This document shows, piece after piece, positions 1 to 6,941 of a DNA stretch of 9,504 nt (positions are counted from its first letter, which is position 1; each line of letters opens with the position of its first letter). A program made the translations under genes and the position numbers. The stretch is taken from positions 1 to 9,504 of the forward strand of contig CALEAW010000074.1 of NCBI GenBank assembly GCA_937943605.1. The letters are read 5' to 3'. The notes under the pieces were generated by a model. That model was not told the DNA's origin. It searched no databases and was given only the letters and a program-made list of their open reading frames with translations. This stretch comes from an uncultured Sutterella sp. Its GTDB lineage: Bacteria; Pseudomonadota; Gammaproteobacteria; Burkholderiales; Burkholderiaceae_F.

Positions 1-308
1 TTTGACCTTGTTGAGAAGCCAAATTGTAAAAGTACGTGTATAGGGAGCGTACGATCAAAAGTCGAAGTCTCAAAGAGTTTTCCGTAGGCCGAGAGGAGCT
101 GTAACGTTGGCTCATATAACGCGTGACTGCGAACGGTCGGCGTCATGCCATGCGCATAACGATGAAAGAGTTCGTCACCAAACATTTCGCGCAATTTGCC
201 GAGCATGCGACTCGCTGCGGACGGACTGATGCCAGTGGCGTCAGCTGCTTCAGATAAATTTCGGAGTTCGTAGAGTTTGATGAAGAATCGTAAAGCTTCG
301 ATATTCAT
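1..308 (-). CDS. LysR-type transcriptional regulator, N-terminal part (gene continues beyond the left edge)
   Basis: The minus strand is open from an ATG at 308 to base 1, giving 102 codons. Residues 1-60 match the LysR-type winged helix-turn-helix: a start of the MNIEALRFF type, then the HTH at about residues 17-38 (NLSEAADATGISPSAASRML), a helix of the KLREMFGDELFHR type, and the turn 'GMTPT' before the linker helix. The effector-binding domain lies outside the window, so the inducer and the targets cannot be told. A weak AAGG sits about ten bases upstream of the ATG. LysR proteins usually act as cytoplasmic tetramers that regulate a neighbouring or divergent gene and often themselves. The gene follows the 65-residue ORF on the same strand but is separated from it by an intrinsic terminator, so it is probably transcribed separately. 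The family call is firm; the specific role is unknown. Confidence 0.9.
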   Translation of the reverse strand, partial: MNIEALRFFIKLYELRNLSEAADATGISPSAASRMLGKLREMFGDELFHRYAHGMTPTVRSHALYEPTLQLLSAYGKLFETSTFDRTLPIHVLLQFGFSTRS

Positions 309-350
309 GGGTGTAAGCCTTTTTGTTTAGCTTTTTTAATCATTTTAGGG

Positions 351-369
351 TCATTTCAAGACGAAATGA
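351..369. promoter_or_regulatory. Candidate LysR-type operator (T-N11-A dyad) upstream of the regulator gene
   Basis: A perfect 7-base inverted repeat, TCATTTC-N5-GAAATGA, is centred on base 360. T354 and A366 are 11 bases apart inside the dyad, which is the T-N11-A geometry of LysR-family boxes. It lies 43-61 bases upstream of the lysR ATG. A TTGAAA on the minus strand (359-354), a possible -35 element, falls within it. Autoregulation is the natural reading but is inferred from position only. A second, less regular dyad (GAATC-N8-GATTC, 368-385) abuts it. Confidence 0.45.
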
Positions 370-459
370 ATCCGACATACGATTCAGCATCAAGCGTTTT
401 GTATTTCTCGGTAGTTATCGCTCGAAATTTACAATTCTTTATTTCTCTTTGGCTATCAA

Positions 460-488
460 CACAAAAACCCGACATCGATGCCGGGTTT
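460..488 (-). terminator. Intrinsic terminator of the 65-residue small protein gene
   Basis: Read on the minus strand, bases 488-465 form a stem AAACCCG...CGGGTTT that continues through a G-U pair into CATCGATG, for about ten pairs. It is followed at once by a T-rich tail (TTTTTGTGTT). The G-U pair forms only in the minus-strand RNA; in the plus-strand RNA the same position is an A-C mismatch. It starts 29 bases after the stop of the minus-strand small gene, which fits termination of that gene and insulation of lysR. Confidence 0.8.
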
Positions 489-517
489 GAGTGTTGGCGC
501 AAGTAACAGGCAATGAA

Positions 518-715
518 TTACTTGCGGATACTACGCGTATACATCACGCTACCTTTTTCGTTGTACGTCTGAGAATAGACGCCCGTGGAATTCGCAATGG
601 TCACCGATGAGCCTGTATAGCCAAGCAAGGTGCCAGGACGCGTATACAAAACCTTGCCGCGTTCACCATAAACAAAGACGACGTTGCCGCGTTGTTCAGC
701 TGACGTAATCGCCAT
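518..715 (-). CDS. Small Tyr/Gly-rich protein of unknown function with a duplicated module (65 aa)
   Basis: I do not recognise a named family. The 65-residue product has no signal peptide, membrane helix or cysteine. It contains two copies of one motif, YGERGKVLYTR (residues 16-26) and YNEKGSVMYTR (51-61), exactly 35 residues apart, with a Gly/Ser/Thr-rich stretch (GYTGSSVTI, 32-40) between them. Alternating hydrophobic and polar residues around Gly turns suggest short beta-hairpins, so a small all-beta fold is likely (inference). Coding status is well supported: a strong GAGGAG ribosome binding site lies at 727-722, five to six bases before the ATG; a promoter candidate lies upstream; and a clean intrinsic terminator lies downstream. 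Similar Tyr-x-Glu-Lys-Gly hairpin motifs occur, from memory, in small phage-associated hypothetical proteins, but I cannot verify a relationship. It seems to be a monocistronic gene. Confidence 0.8.
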   Translation of the reverse strand: MAITSAEQRGNVVFVYGERGKVLYTRPGTLLGYTGSSVTIANSTGVYSQTYNEKGSVMYTRSIRK

Positions 716-1067
716 AATGCTCTCCTCAAAGATGGTCTTGATGCCTTTATGTTAGCAAAATGATGGTGTGTCAGGCGGCTATTGACCACTGATTGCCGAC
801 TCAACACCTCAACAAAACCACGATAAAGTTCACCCAAAGACAGGCTATTTGTCGCCAATATTTTCGACTCGTCGACCTTTGTCGCCTTTGTTGATTCGAA
901 TTGCAAGACAGTCGATTTTCCGCAATTTGACTAAGCAAAATACCTAAAAGCCTTCGCCCAAAAAAAGCTAATAACGCTCATAGAATGAATGGTCAATTCC
1001 CGTTTGTCGTTACGGCTCGACTAGACATTAGGGACACAATAACGATGAGCTAAGAAGGCATTCACTT
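716..1067. other. Divergent intergenic region between the small gene and carA
   Basis: This gap of 352 bases separates the minus-strand small gene from carA. Its left end holds the small gene's ribosome binding site and promoter candidate. I find no tRNA, no convincing leader peptide and no terminator-like hairpin that would indicate pyrimidine attenuation of carA. TAGAAT at 981-986 is a possible carA -10 element but has no good -35 partner. TTGACT near 927 likewise has no -10 at the right distance. A minus-strand open frame at 601-906 overlaps the small gene, has no plausible start signal and low-complexity content, and is not called. The carA ribosome binding site (AGAAGG, 1053-1058) closes the region. 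Confidence 0.5.
746..774 (-). promoter_or_regulatory. Candidate sigma-70 promoter of the small protein gene
   Basis: On the minus strand, CTGACA (774-769, five of six to TTGACA) is followed after 17 bases by CATAAA (751-746, four of six to TATAAT). The predicted start near 739 would leave a short leader of roughly 24 bases that carries the GAGGAG site. The fit is decent but not strong. Confidence 0.4.
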
Positions 1068-2258
1068 ATGCACTCTCAATTTGAAGACGCCGCCATTGAA
1101 GCGGCACTGATTTTGGCTGATGGGACGGTATTTCGTGGCGTGAGCGTTGGCGCGCCCGTGACGCACGTTGCTGAAGTGGTTTTTAATACCGCCATGACGG
1201 GCTACCAAGAAATTCTGACCGATCCGAGTTATACGGGACAGATGGTGACCTTGACGGGGTCACACGTCGGTAATGTCGGTGTCAATTTAGCCGACCAAGA
1301 AGGGAGACGAATCTACGCCGAAGGGTTGATCGTGCGAGATTTACCAGCGACCTACTCAAACTATCGTGCGACTGAAAGCCTCACGCATTACCTGAAAGCT
1401 CAGGGCGTGCCCGCCATTGCGCAAATCGATACGCGCCACCTTACACAGTATTTGCGTACGAAGGGGGTACAAGCGGGTGCGATCGTGGTCGCGCAAAATG
1501 GAACGCTCACCGAGGAGGAGTTCGACAGAGCATTGGCGAAAGTCAAGGCGTGGCCAGGGCTCAATGGCCTTGACCTCGCCCAGACCGTCACATGCGACGC
1601 GCCCTACGAATGGACACAAGGGTCGTTTGCCTTTAAGAAGGGGCAAACACCAGAAGGCTTTAATGAGACCGTGCCCTTGACGCGCCACATTGTCGCTTAT
1701 GACTTTGGTGTCAAAACCAACATTCTTCGTCTGTTGGTGGATCGCGGTTTGAAGGTAACCGTGGTGCCGGCAACCACACCCGTCAACGACGTGTTGGCCA
1801 TGAATCCTGACGGCGTCTTTTTGTCTAATGGGCCAGGCGACCCAGCCGCTTGCCACTACGCAATTGAGGCTGCCAAGGTGCTCATCGAAAAGAAGAAGCC
1901 ACTTTTTGGGATTTGTTTAGGCCATCAGATCATGGGTTTGGCCGTGGGTGCGAAGACCCTCAAGATGAAGTTTGGTCACCATGGCGCTAACCATCCCGTG
2001 GTAGATCTGCGAACCCGCGAAGTATATATCACTAGCCAAAATCATGGCTTTGCGGTGGACGCAACGACTTTACCCGCAAACGCCAAGGCTACGCATCAAT
2101 CGCTTTTTGATGGGTCACTTCAAGGCTTTGAATTAACGGACGCGCCCGCTTTTTGTTTTCAGGGGCACCCTGAAGCAAGCCCAGGTCCCCACGACATCGC
2201 GCCCTTATTTGACCACTTCCGCGCCTTGATTGACGAGGCCGCAAAAGCGCGTGGTTAA
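1068..2258 (+). CDS. carA: Carbamoyl-phosphate synthase small subunit (glutamine amidotransferase)
   Basis: This cytoplasmic subunit hydrolyses glutamine and passes ammonia to CarB for carbamoyl phosphate synthesis, the first step of pyrimidine synthesis and a feeder of arginine synthesis. The 396 residues compare with 382 in E. coli; about seven of the extra residues are at the N-terminus. The N-terminal CPSase small-chain domain (about 12-150) carries MTGYQEILTDPSY. The class I amidotransferase domain (about 205-390) has the nucleophile Cys283 in GICLGHQ and the His367/Glu369 pair in FQGHPEASPGP, plus SNGPGDP at 253-259. The start is supported by AGAAGG nine bases upstream. One oddity is that the usually conserved TLTYPH(I)GN segment reads TLTGSHVGN (61-69). 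carB follows after 63 bases on the same strand, so the two form an operon. Confidence 0.97.
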   Translation: MHSQFEDAAIEAALILADGTVFRGVSVGAPVTHVAEVVFNTAMTGYQEILTDPSYTGQMVTLTGSHVGNVGVNLADQEGRRIYAEGLIVRDLPATYSNYRATESLTHYLKAQGVPAIAQIDTRHLTQYLRTKGVQAGAIVVAQNGTLTEEEFDRALAKVKAWPGLNGLDLAQTVTCDAPYEWTQGSFAFKKGQTPEGFNETVPLTRHIVAYDFGVKTNILRLLVDRGLKVTVVPATTPVNDVLAMNPDGVFLSNGPGDPAACHYAIEAAKVLIEKKKPLFGICLGHQIMGLAVGAKTLKMKFGHHGANHPVVDLRTREVYITSQNHGFAVDATTLPANAKATHQSLFDGSLQGFELTDAPAFCFQGHPEASPGPHDIAPLFDHFRALIDEAAKARG

Positions 2259-2321
2259 ACATGGGTCAGAGATGGGACCTTTAGACAAAAATAGCGGACA
2301 TATTGCGAGATAGAGATAAAA

Positions 2322-5300
2322 ATGCCAAAGCGTACAGACATTCAATCGGTTTTGATTATTGGTGCTGGTCCGATCATCATCGGGCAAGCGTGTGAATTTG
2401 ACTATTCGGGGGCGCAAGCCTGTAAGGCCTTGCGTGAAGAAGGCTACCGCGTGATTTTGGTGAATTCCAATCCCGCGACCATCATGACTGACCCGCAGAC
2501 GGCCGACGTTACCTATATTGAACCCATCACGTGGGAAGTCGTGGAGCGCATCATTGCTAAAGAACGTCCTGATGCCATTTTGCCCACGATGGGCGGTCAG
2601 ACGGCTTTGAATTGCGCCATGGATTTAGCGCGTCACGGCGTTCTTGATAAGTATGACATCGAACTCATTGGCGCTAAGCCCGATGCCATCGATAAGGCCG
2701 AAGACCGTGAACGCTTTAAGGCAGCGATGGAACGTATTGGTTTAGAGTCCGCACGCTCTGGCGTTGCGTATTCGCTTCGTGAAGCCAAAGCCCTGCAAGC
2801 GCAGTTTGGCTTCCCGACCGTGATTCGTCCGTCCTTTACGCTAGGTGGTTCTGGCGGCGGCATTGCCTATGACATGGCAAGCTTTGAAGAAATCTGTAAT
2901 CGCGGCCTTGAGCTCTCGCCCACGCATGAACTCTTAATTGAAGAGTCGCTCTTAGGTTGGAAAGAGTACGAAATGGAAGTCGTTCGCGATACGGCTGACA
3001 ATTGCATTATCGTCTGCTCCATTGAAAACTTTGACCCGATGGGCGTACACACCGGGGACTCGATCACCGTGGCTCCGGCACAAACGTTGACGGATCGTGA
3101 GTATCAGCGCATGCGTGATGCCTCGATGGCCATCTTGCGTGAGATTGGCGTCGATACAGGTGGCTCCAACGTGCAGTTTGCGGTGAATCCCAAAGACGGT
3201 CGTATGATCGTCATTGAAATGAATCCGCGTGTGTCAAGATCGTCTGCCTTGGCTTCTAAGGCGACGGGCTTCCCGATTGCACGTATTGCGGCCAAGTTGG
3301 CTGTTGGATATACGCTTGACGAATTGCGTAACGAGATGACAGGTGGTTTAACGCCAGCGTCCTTTGAACCCACGATTGACTATGTCGTGACGAAGATGCC
3401 GCGCTTTGCGTTTGAAAAGTTCCCTGCAGCAAACGATCGCTTGACGACTCAGATGAAGTCTGTGGGCGAAGTGATGGCGATGGGGCGCACCTTTAAAGAG
3501 TCGCTTCAAAAAGCCTTGCGTAGCTTAGAAACGGGGCACGATGGGCTTAACGAAACGGGCGAAACGAATCTTGAAACTCTCAAGTATGAAGTCTCGGTGC
3601 CGGGACCCAACCGTATCTTCTATTTGGCTGATGCCATGCGTCAAGGTGTCACTAATGACGAACTCTATGCCTGGTCGGCTATTGATCCTTGGTTCTTGGC
3701 GCAAGTGCGTGAGATTGTCGAGCTCGAAGCAAAAGTGAAGGGGACGACTTTTGATACCCTAACGGACGCTGACTGGCTTTATTTGAAGCGCCAAGGTTTT
3801 TCTGATAAGCGTTTGGCGACTTTGTTGGCTAGCACTGAAAAAGCCGTGCGTGAAGCACGCGTGGGTTTTGGTGTGACGCCCGTCTATAAGCGAGTCGATA
3901 CGTGTGCTGCTGAATTTGCCACGACGACTGCGTACCTCTACTCGACCTATGAAAAGGTCTGTGAAGCGAATCCCACGACGAAACAAAAGATCATGGTGTT
4001 GGGCGGTGGCCCCAACCGTATCGGTCAAGGGATTGAATTTGACTATTGCTGTGTACATGCTGCCAAGGCTCTGCATGAAGCTGGTTACGAAACCATTATG
4101 GTGAACTGTAACCCTGAGACCGTCTCTACGGACTTTGATACGTCTGACCGACTCTACTTTGAGCCTGTAACCTTTGAAGACGTTTTGGCGATCTGTGAGG
4201 TTGAAAAGCCCGTGGGTGTCATTGTGCAGTATGGTGGTCAGACGCCTTTGAAGCTTTGCCGCGCCTTAGAAGCAGCCGGTGTTCCGATTATTGGGACGAC
4301 GCCAGACGCCATTGACTGTGCCGAAGACCGTGAACGCTTCCAGCATCTGATTCAAAAACTCGGTTTGGTGCAGCCGCCTAATCGTACGGCACGTACTGAA
4401 GAAGAAGCTTTAGTCTTGGCTGACGAAATCGGTTACCCGTTGGTGGTGCGTCCTTCTTATGTGTTGGGTGGTCGTGCGATGGATATCGTGCATAGCCCGG
4501 AAGCTTTGAAGCGCTATATGACCGAAGCCGTCTCGGTGAGTAACGAAAGCCCGGTACTACTCGATCGCTTCTTAGATGATGCGATTGAAATGGACGTCGA
4601 TGCTGTTTGTGATGGTGACGAAGTGCAGGTCGCTGGTGTCATGGAGCATATTGAACAAGCTGGCGTTCATTCGGGGGACTCTGCTTGCGCGTTGCCACCC
4701 TATAGTCTTTCTGACGATGTTGTCAACGAAGTCAAGCGTCAGACCCGTCTGATGGCGAAGGCCCTAGGTGTCGTTGGGCTCATGAATGTGCAATTTGCCG
4801 TTAAAGATGCGCATAGCGAAACGCCCACGATTTATGTCCTTGAAGTGAATCCCCGTGCGTCGCGTACGGTGCCTTTTGTGTCTAAGGCGACGGGGCATTC
4901 GGTCGCAGCGATTGCTGCTTTAGTGATGGCCGGTGCCAAACTCAAGGATTTGGGTGTCAATTTAGAGACGACGCCTAAGTATGTGAGTGTCAAAGAAGCG
5001 GTCTTCCCGTTTGCGAAGTTCTTGGGTGTGGATCCAGTCTTGGGGCCAGAAATGCGCTCTACTGGTGAAGTCATGGGTGTCGGTGAAACCTTCGGTGAAG
5101 CCCTCTTTAAGAGTCAGCTCGCTGCAGGATCACGTTTGCCTGAAAAGGGGCGCGTCTTTATTTCAGTCAAAGAAGAAGATAAGCCTAAGGCCGTCGTTTG
5201 TGCTCACCGTTTACACATGGCTGGCTACCCGTTGATTGCGACCGCAGGTACCGCCAAGGTGATTCAGAGTGCTGGGATTCCTTGCAAGGTGATTGGTCGT

Positions 5301-5549
5301 GTGGGTGATCCAACCGGTGACGCGGTTCGCTTGATGAATGAGGGTGACATAACGCTTGTCATTATGTCGGTAGCTGAAGAAGAGGGCGAATTGATGGATG
5401 CACGTTCGATTCGTCAGACGGCTTTAGCGAGTCAGATCACTTACTACACCACGATGGCGGGTGGTCTAGCTGCCGCAGAAGGCATTGGTCACCTACGCAA
5501 TATGCAGGTCAATCGCTTGCAAGATTTGCATAGTAGTTTGGTGAGTTAA
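2322..5549 (+). CDS. carB: Carbamoyl-phosphate synthase large subunit
   Basis: The large subunit makes carbamoyl phosphate from bicarbonate, ammonia and two ATP. The 1075 residues (1073 in E. coli) hold the full layout: carboxyphosphate ATP-grasp half (1 to about 400), oligomerisation region (to about 553), second ATP-grasp half (to about 935) and an MGS-like allosteric domain (936-1075). The halves show their ancient duplication in GAGPIIIGQACEFDYSG (14-30) and GGGPNRIGQGIEFDYCC (561-577). ATP-site residues match E. coli: Arg129, Arg169, Gln285, Glu299 and Asn301 in the first half; Arg710, Gln824, Glu841, Asn843 and Arg848 in the second. Ornithine ligands are kept (Glu778, Asp786, Glu892, Thr1043). 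In the nucleotide pocket Lys954, Thr974 and Thr977 are present, but E. coli Lys993 and Asn1015-Thr-Thr are Arg993 and Met1015-Ser-Val. The ribosome binding site is only a weak purine-rich stretch, so translational coupling with carA is possible. Confidence 0.98.
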   Translation: MPKRTDIQSVLIIGAGPIIIGQACEFDYSGAQACKALREEGYRVILVNSNPATIMTDPQTADVTYIEPITWEVVERIIAKERPDAILPTMGGQTALNCAMDLARHGVLDKYDIELIGAKPDAIDKAEDRERFKAAMERIGLESARSGVAYSLREAKALQAQFGFPTVIRPSFTLGGSGGGIAYDMASFEEICNRGLELSPTHELLIEESLLGWKEYEMEVVRDTADNCIIVCSIENFDPMGVHTGDSITVAPAQTLTDREYQRMRDASMAILREIGVDTGGSNVQFAVNPKDGRMIVIEMNPRVSRSSALASKATGFPIARIAAKLAVGYTLDELRNEMTGGLTPASFEPTIDYVVTKMPRFAFEKFPAANDRLTTQMKSVGEVMAMGRTFKESLQKALRSLETGHDGLNETGETNLETLKYEVSVPGPNRIFYLADAMRQGVTNDELYAWSAIDPWFLAQVREIVELEAKVKGTTFDTLTDADWLYLKRQGFSDKRLATLLASTEKAVREARVGFGVTPVYKRVDTCAAEFATTTAYLYSTYEKVCEANPTTKQKIMVLGGGPNRIGQGIEFDYCCVHAAKALHEAGYETIMVNCNPETVSTDFDTSDRLYFEPVTFEDVLAICEVEKPVGVIVQYGGQTPLKLCRALEAAGVPIIGTTPDAIDCAEDRERFQHLIQKLGLVQPPNRTARTEEEALVLADEIGYPLVVRPSYVLGGRAMDIVHSPEALKRYMTEAVSVSNESPVLLDRFLDDAIEMDVDAVCDGDEVQVAGVMEHIEQAGVHSGDSACALPPYSLSDDVVNEVKRQTRLMAKALGVVGLMNVQFAVKDAHSETPTIYVLEVNPRASRTVPFVSKATGHSVAAIAALVMAGAKLKDLGVNLETTPKYVSVKEAVFPFAKFLGVDPVLGPEMRSTGEVMGVGETFGEALFKSQLAAGSRLPEKGRVFISVKEEDKPKAVVCAHRLHMAGYPLIATAGTAKVIQSAGIPCKVIGRVGDPTGDAVRLMNEGDITLVIMSVAEEEGELMDARSIRQTALASQITYYTTMAGGLAAAEGIGHLRNMQVNRLQDLHSSLVS

Positions 5550-5567
5550 GCGCCGTATTGATTAAGC

Positions 5568-5605
5568 AGATGGCTGGTTCGAGAGTGGATCAGCCATCTT
5601 TGCTT
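5568..5605 (+). terminator. Intrinsic terminator of the carAB operon
   Basis: A perfect 9-base stem, AGATGGCTG (5568-5576) with CAGCCATCT (5591-5599), encloses a 14-base loop and runs into TTTGCTTT on the plus strand. It begins 18 bases after the carB stop. The tail is interrupted by GC, so termination may be partial. On the minus strand the hairpin is not followed by a T-run, so it serves carAB rather than the convergent ATPase gene. A second, weaker dyad (CCAAT-TTA-ATTGG, 5672-5684) followed by a T-rich stretch could back it up. Confidence 0.7.
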
Positions 5606-5695
5606 TGATTTCTTCATTCGGCGCCAAGAAAAAACTGAAAATTTCGTAAAGGCCGTGGTTTGTCTTTGCGACCAATTTAATTGGCCAATATTTTG

Positions 5696-6835
5696 TTATT
5701 TGATACCGAACTCATTAGCGAGATAGAGTTTTGCAATATTGTTGCCTTCGCGAATTTCTCGCTTAGTTAGTTCAGATAAAGCAGAAATTTTATCCGGTGT
5801 AATAATAAAGAATGAGTCGGGTCGTCCCGTTTTGTTAGATAACAAATTTGTGTTATTGGTCGTCATAACACATTGAATATCCGAAACTTTCTTAAAAGTC
5901 TTGTATATTAACTCAGACAACTCTGAATGAAAGAAAGCGTCGAAATCATCCAAGAAGACAAACGATGCTTTTCGTTTATTATTTTGAATTTTGTGCAGCC
6001 AGTAGAATTGCAATAATAAAGCGATTGTGCCGCTTGATGCAACATCCATAAATGGTAGGTCTGCTTTCTTAAGTCTAAAGAAAAAACTCACGGTACCATC
6101 TGTTTCTTTTGAAATCACTTGCTCATTGACGCCGCCTTGTTGGAGAAATGCTTGGAAGTCGGCTAAAAGTTCATTTTTTATAATATAAGTAGCCATGTTT
6201 TCTCTTGGACTTTGTAAGAAACCAACAAAATGATTCCCTCGATCAATGCGATGGAAAAATAGCATGCCATCGACAAAATCAGTCAGCTGTAAAAGATCGT
6301 TGTCAGGTTCTAAGGGTGAACTTACTGTAATGTATTTTAGTAATGATATTGATCCATTCATGAATTTATCATAGCCAATATCATTAAACATCCATTTATC
6401 TTTACCGGGTGTTTCCAGCTTACCTTGTTCTTTGTCGTAAGAAAAAACTAAATCATTGTCGATAGATAATTGTTCAAAGATGCATAAATCGACTAATTTC
6501 TTACGATAAGAATAAATAGCAACCTTTCCATTGATGTCAAACTCATAAGTAAAGGTGGCAAAGTCTTCATCACTATCTCTATTAAGATAAAATGTATAAG
6601 GTTCCATTTCCTTAACATTATCTGTGAGATGATAAATGATATCCATCAAAGCGCGGCCCAGGTTTGTTTTCCCGGCTCCATTCTTTCCGTAAACCAACGC
6701 AGTTTTGATATATTTTTCGTCTTCTGTGACTGCATCGATATTAAAGGCGTAATCGCGTTTCTTTGTTAGATCAAACGTGATGTCTTTAAACTGTTTAAAG
6801 TTTTGAACTCGAACACATCTCAGCGCTACACTCAT
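5696..6835 (-). CDS. AAA15/RloA-like ABC/SMC-type ATPase (COG1106-like), no adjacent partner on its downstream side
   Basis: This 379-residue cytoplasmic ATPase belongs to the SMC/ABC-like AAA15 group. The N-terminus (LRCVRVQNFKQFKDITFDL) is the typical 'core fold' start. Walker A is GKNGAGKT (50-57), a signature-like SSGT lies at 267-270, Walker B is VFLDDFDAFFH (293-303), an H-loop-equivalent TTNNTNLL lies at 325-332, and the C-terminus has the REGNNIAKLYL element (362-372) seen in the family. Two residues are unusual: the usual catalytic Glu after the Walker B Asp is Asp297, and the usual H-loop His is Asn327. The start is supported by GAGAGGA (6847-6841), five bases from the ATG. Relatives act in RloA/RloB-type and other defence or restriction-linked pairs. 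Here the gene faces carB and has no second gene behind it, so its role is unknown. Hand counts of two 60-base lines give 30-33% GC against 45-60% in two lines of carB, which suggests horizontal acquisition. Confidence 0.87.
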   Translation of the reverse strand: MSVALRCVRVQNFKQFKDITFDLTKKRDYAFNIDAVTEDEKYIKTALVYGKNGAGKTNLGRALMDIIYHLTDNVKEMEPYTFYLNRDSDEDFATFTYEFDINGKVAIYSYRKKLVDLCIFEQLSIDNDLVFSYDKEQGKLETPGKDKWMFNDIGYDKFMNGSISLLKYITVSSPLEPDNDLLQLTDFVDGMLFFHRIDRGNHFVGFLQSPRENMATYIIKNELLADFQAFLQQGGVNEQVISKETDGTVSFFFRLKKADLPFMDVASSGTIALLLQFYWLHKIQNNKRKASFVFLDDFDAFFHSELSELIYKTFKKVSDIQCVMTTNNTNLLSNKTGRPDSFFIITPDKISALSELTKREIREGNNIAKLYLANEFGIK

Positions 6836-6851
6836 CTGCTTCCTCTCTTAT

Positions 6852-6868
6852 CCGTAAAAAAATTACGG
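6852..6868 (-). promoter_or_regulatory. Perfect hairpin/dyad at the predicted transcription start of the ATPase gene
   Basis: CCGTAA (6852-6857) and TTACGG (6863-6868) form a perfect 6-base inverted repeat around five A residues (U5 in the minus transcript). It begins seven to eight bases after the TACAAT -10 element, so it would form the very 5' end of the mRNA, about 17 bases before the ribosome binding site begins to matter. It could be a repressor operator covering +1 or a stabilising 5' stem-loop. The sequence alone does not decide. Confidence 0.5.
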
Positions 6869-6875
6869 CTGATTC

Positions 6876-6904
6876 ATTGTAGGAAGAGGCTCTATGGATG
6901 TCAA
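6876..6904 (-). promoter_or_regulatory. Sigma-70 promoter of the AAA15-like ATPase gene
   Basis: On the minus strand a perfect TTGACA (6904-6899) is followed by exactly 17 bases and TACAAT (6881-6876, five of six). The predicted start is near 6869, which leaves a leader of about 34 bases with the GAGAGGA site. This is the best promoter in the window and implies that the gene can be strongly expressed unless repressed. Confidence 0.75.
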
Positions 6905-6941
6905 AAGATAGAATGTAGTCCTTCAACTTGAGAATTCTTAT

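Noticed and set aside
601..906. A 101-codon open frame on the minus strand overlapping the small gene
   Set aside because: It overlaps the well-supported 65-residue gene in another frame, has no ribosome binding site and its product resembles no protein type.
860..1067. Pyrimidine attenuation or a leader peptide before carA
   Set aside because: No terminator hairpin and no short frame with a ribosome binding site and pyrimidine-rich run could be found; the repeated GTCG words form no stable pairing I can support.
1356..1856. A 166-codon antisense open frame inside carA, and many similar ones inside carB and the ATPase genes
   Set aside because: These are shadows of strongly coding frames, without start signals or recognisable motifs.
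2259..2321. Possible attenuator hairpin (GGTC...GACC) between carA and carB
   Set aside because: The stem is only four to five pairs and is not followed by a T-run; it looks like ordinary spacer.
5670..5690. Dyad GACCAAT-TTA-ATTGGCC as a terminator for the minus-strand ATPase
   Set aside because: On the minus strand it is followed by GCAAAG rather than a T-run. It could serve as a weak backup on the plus strand only.
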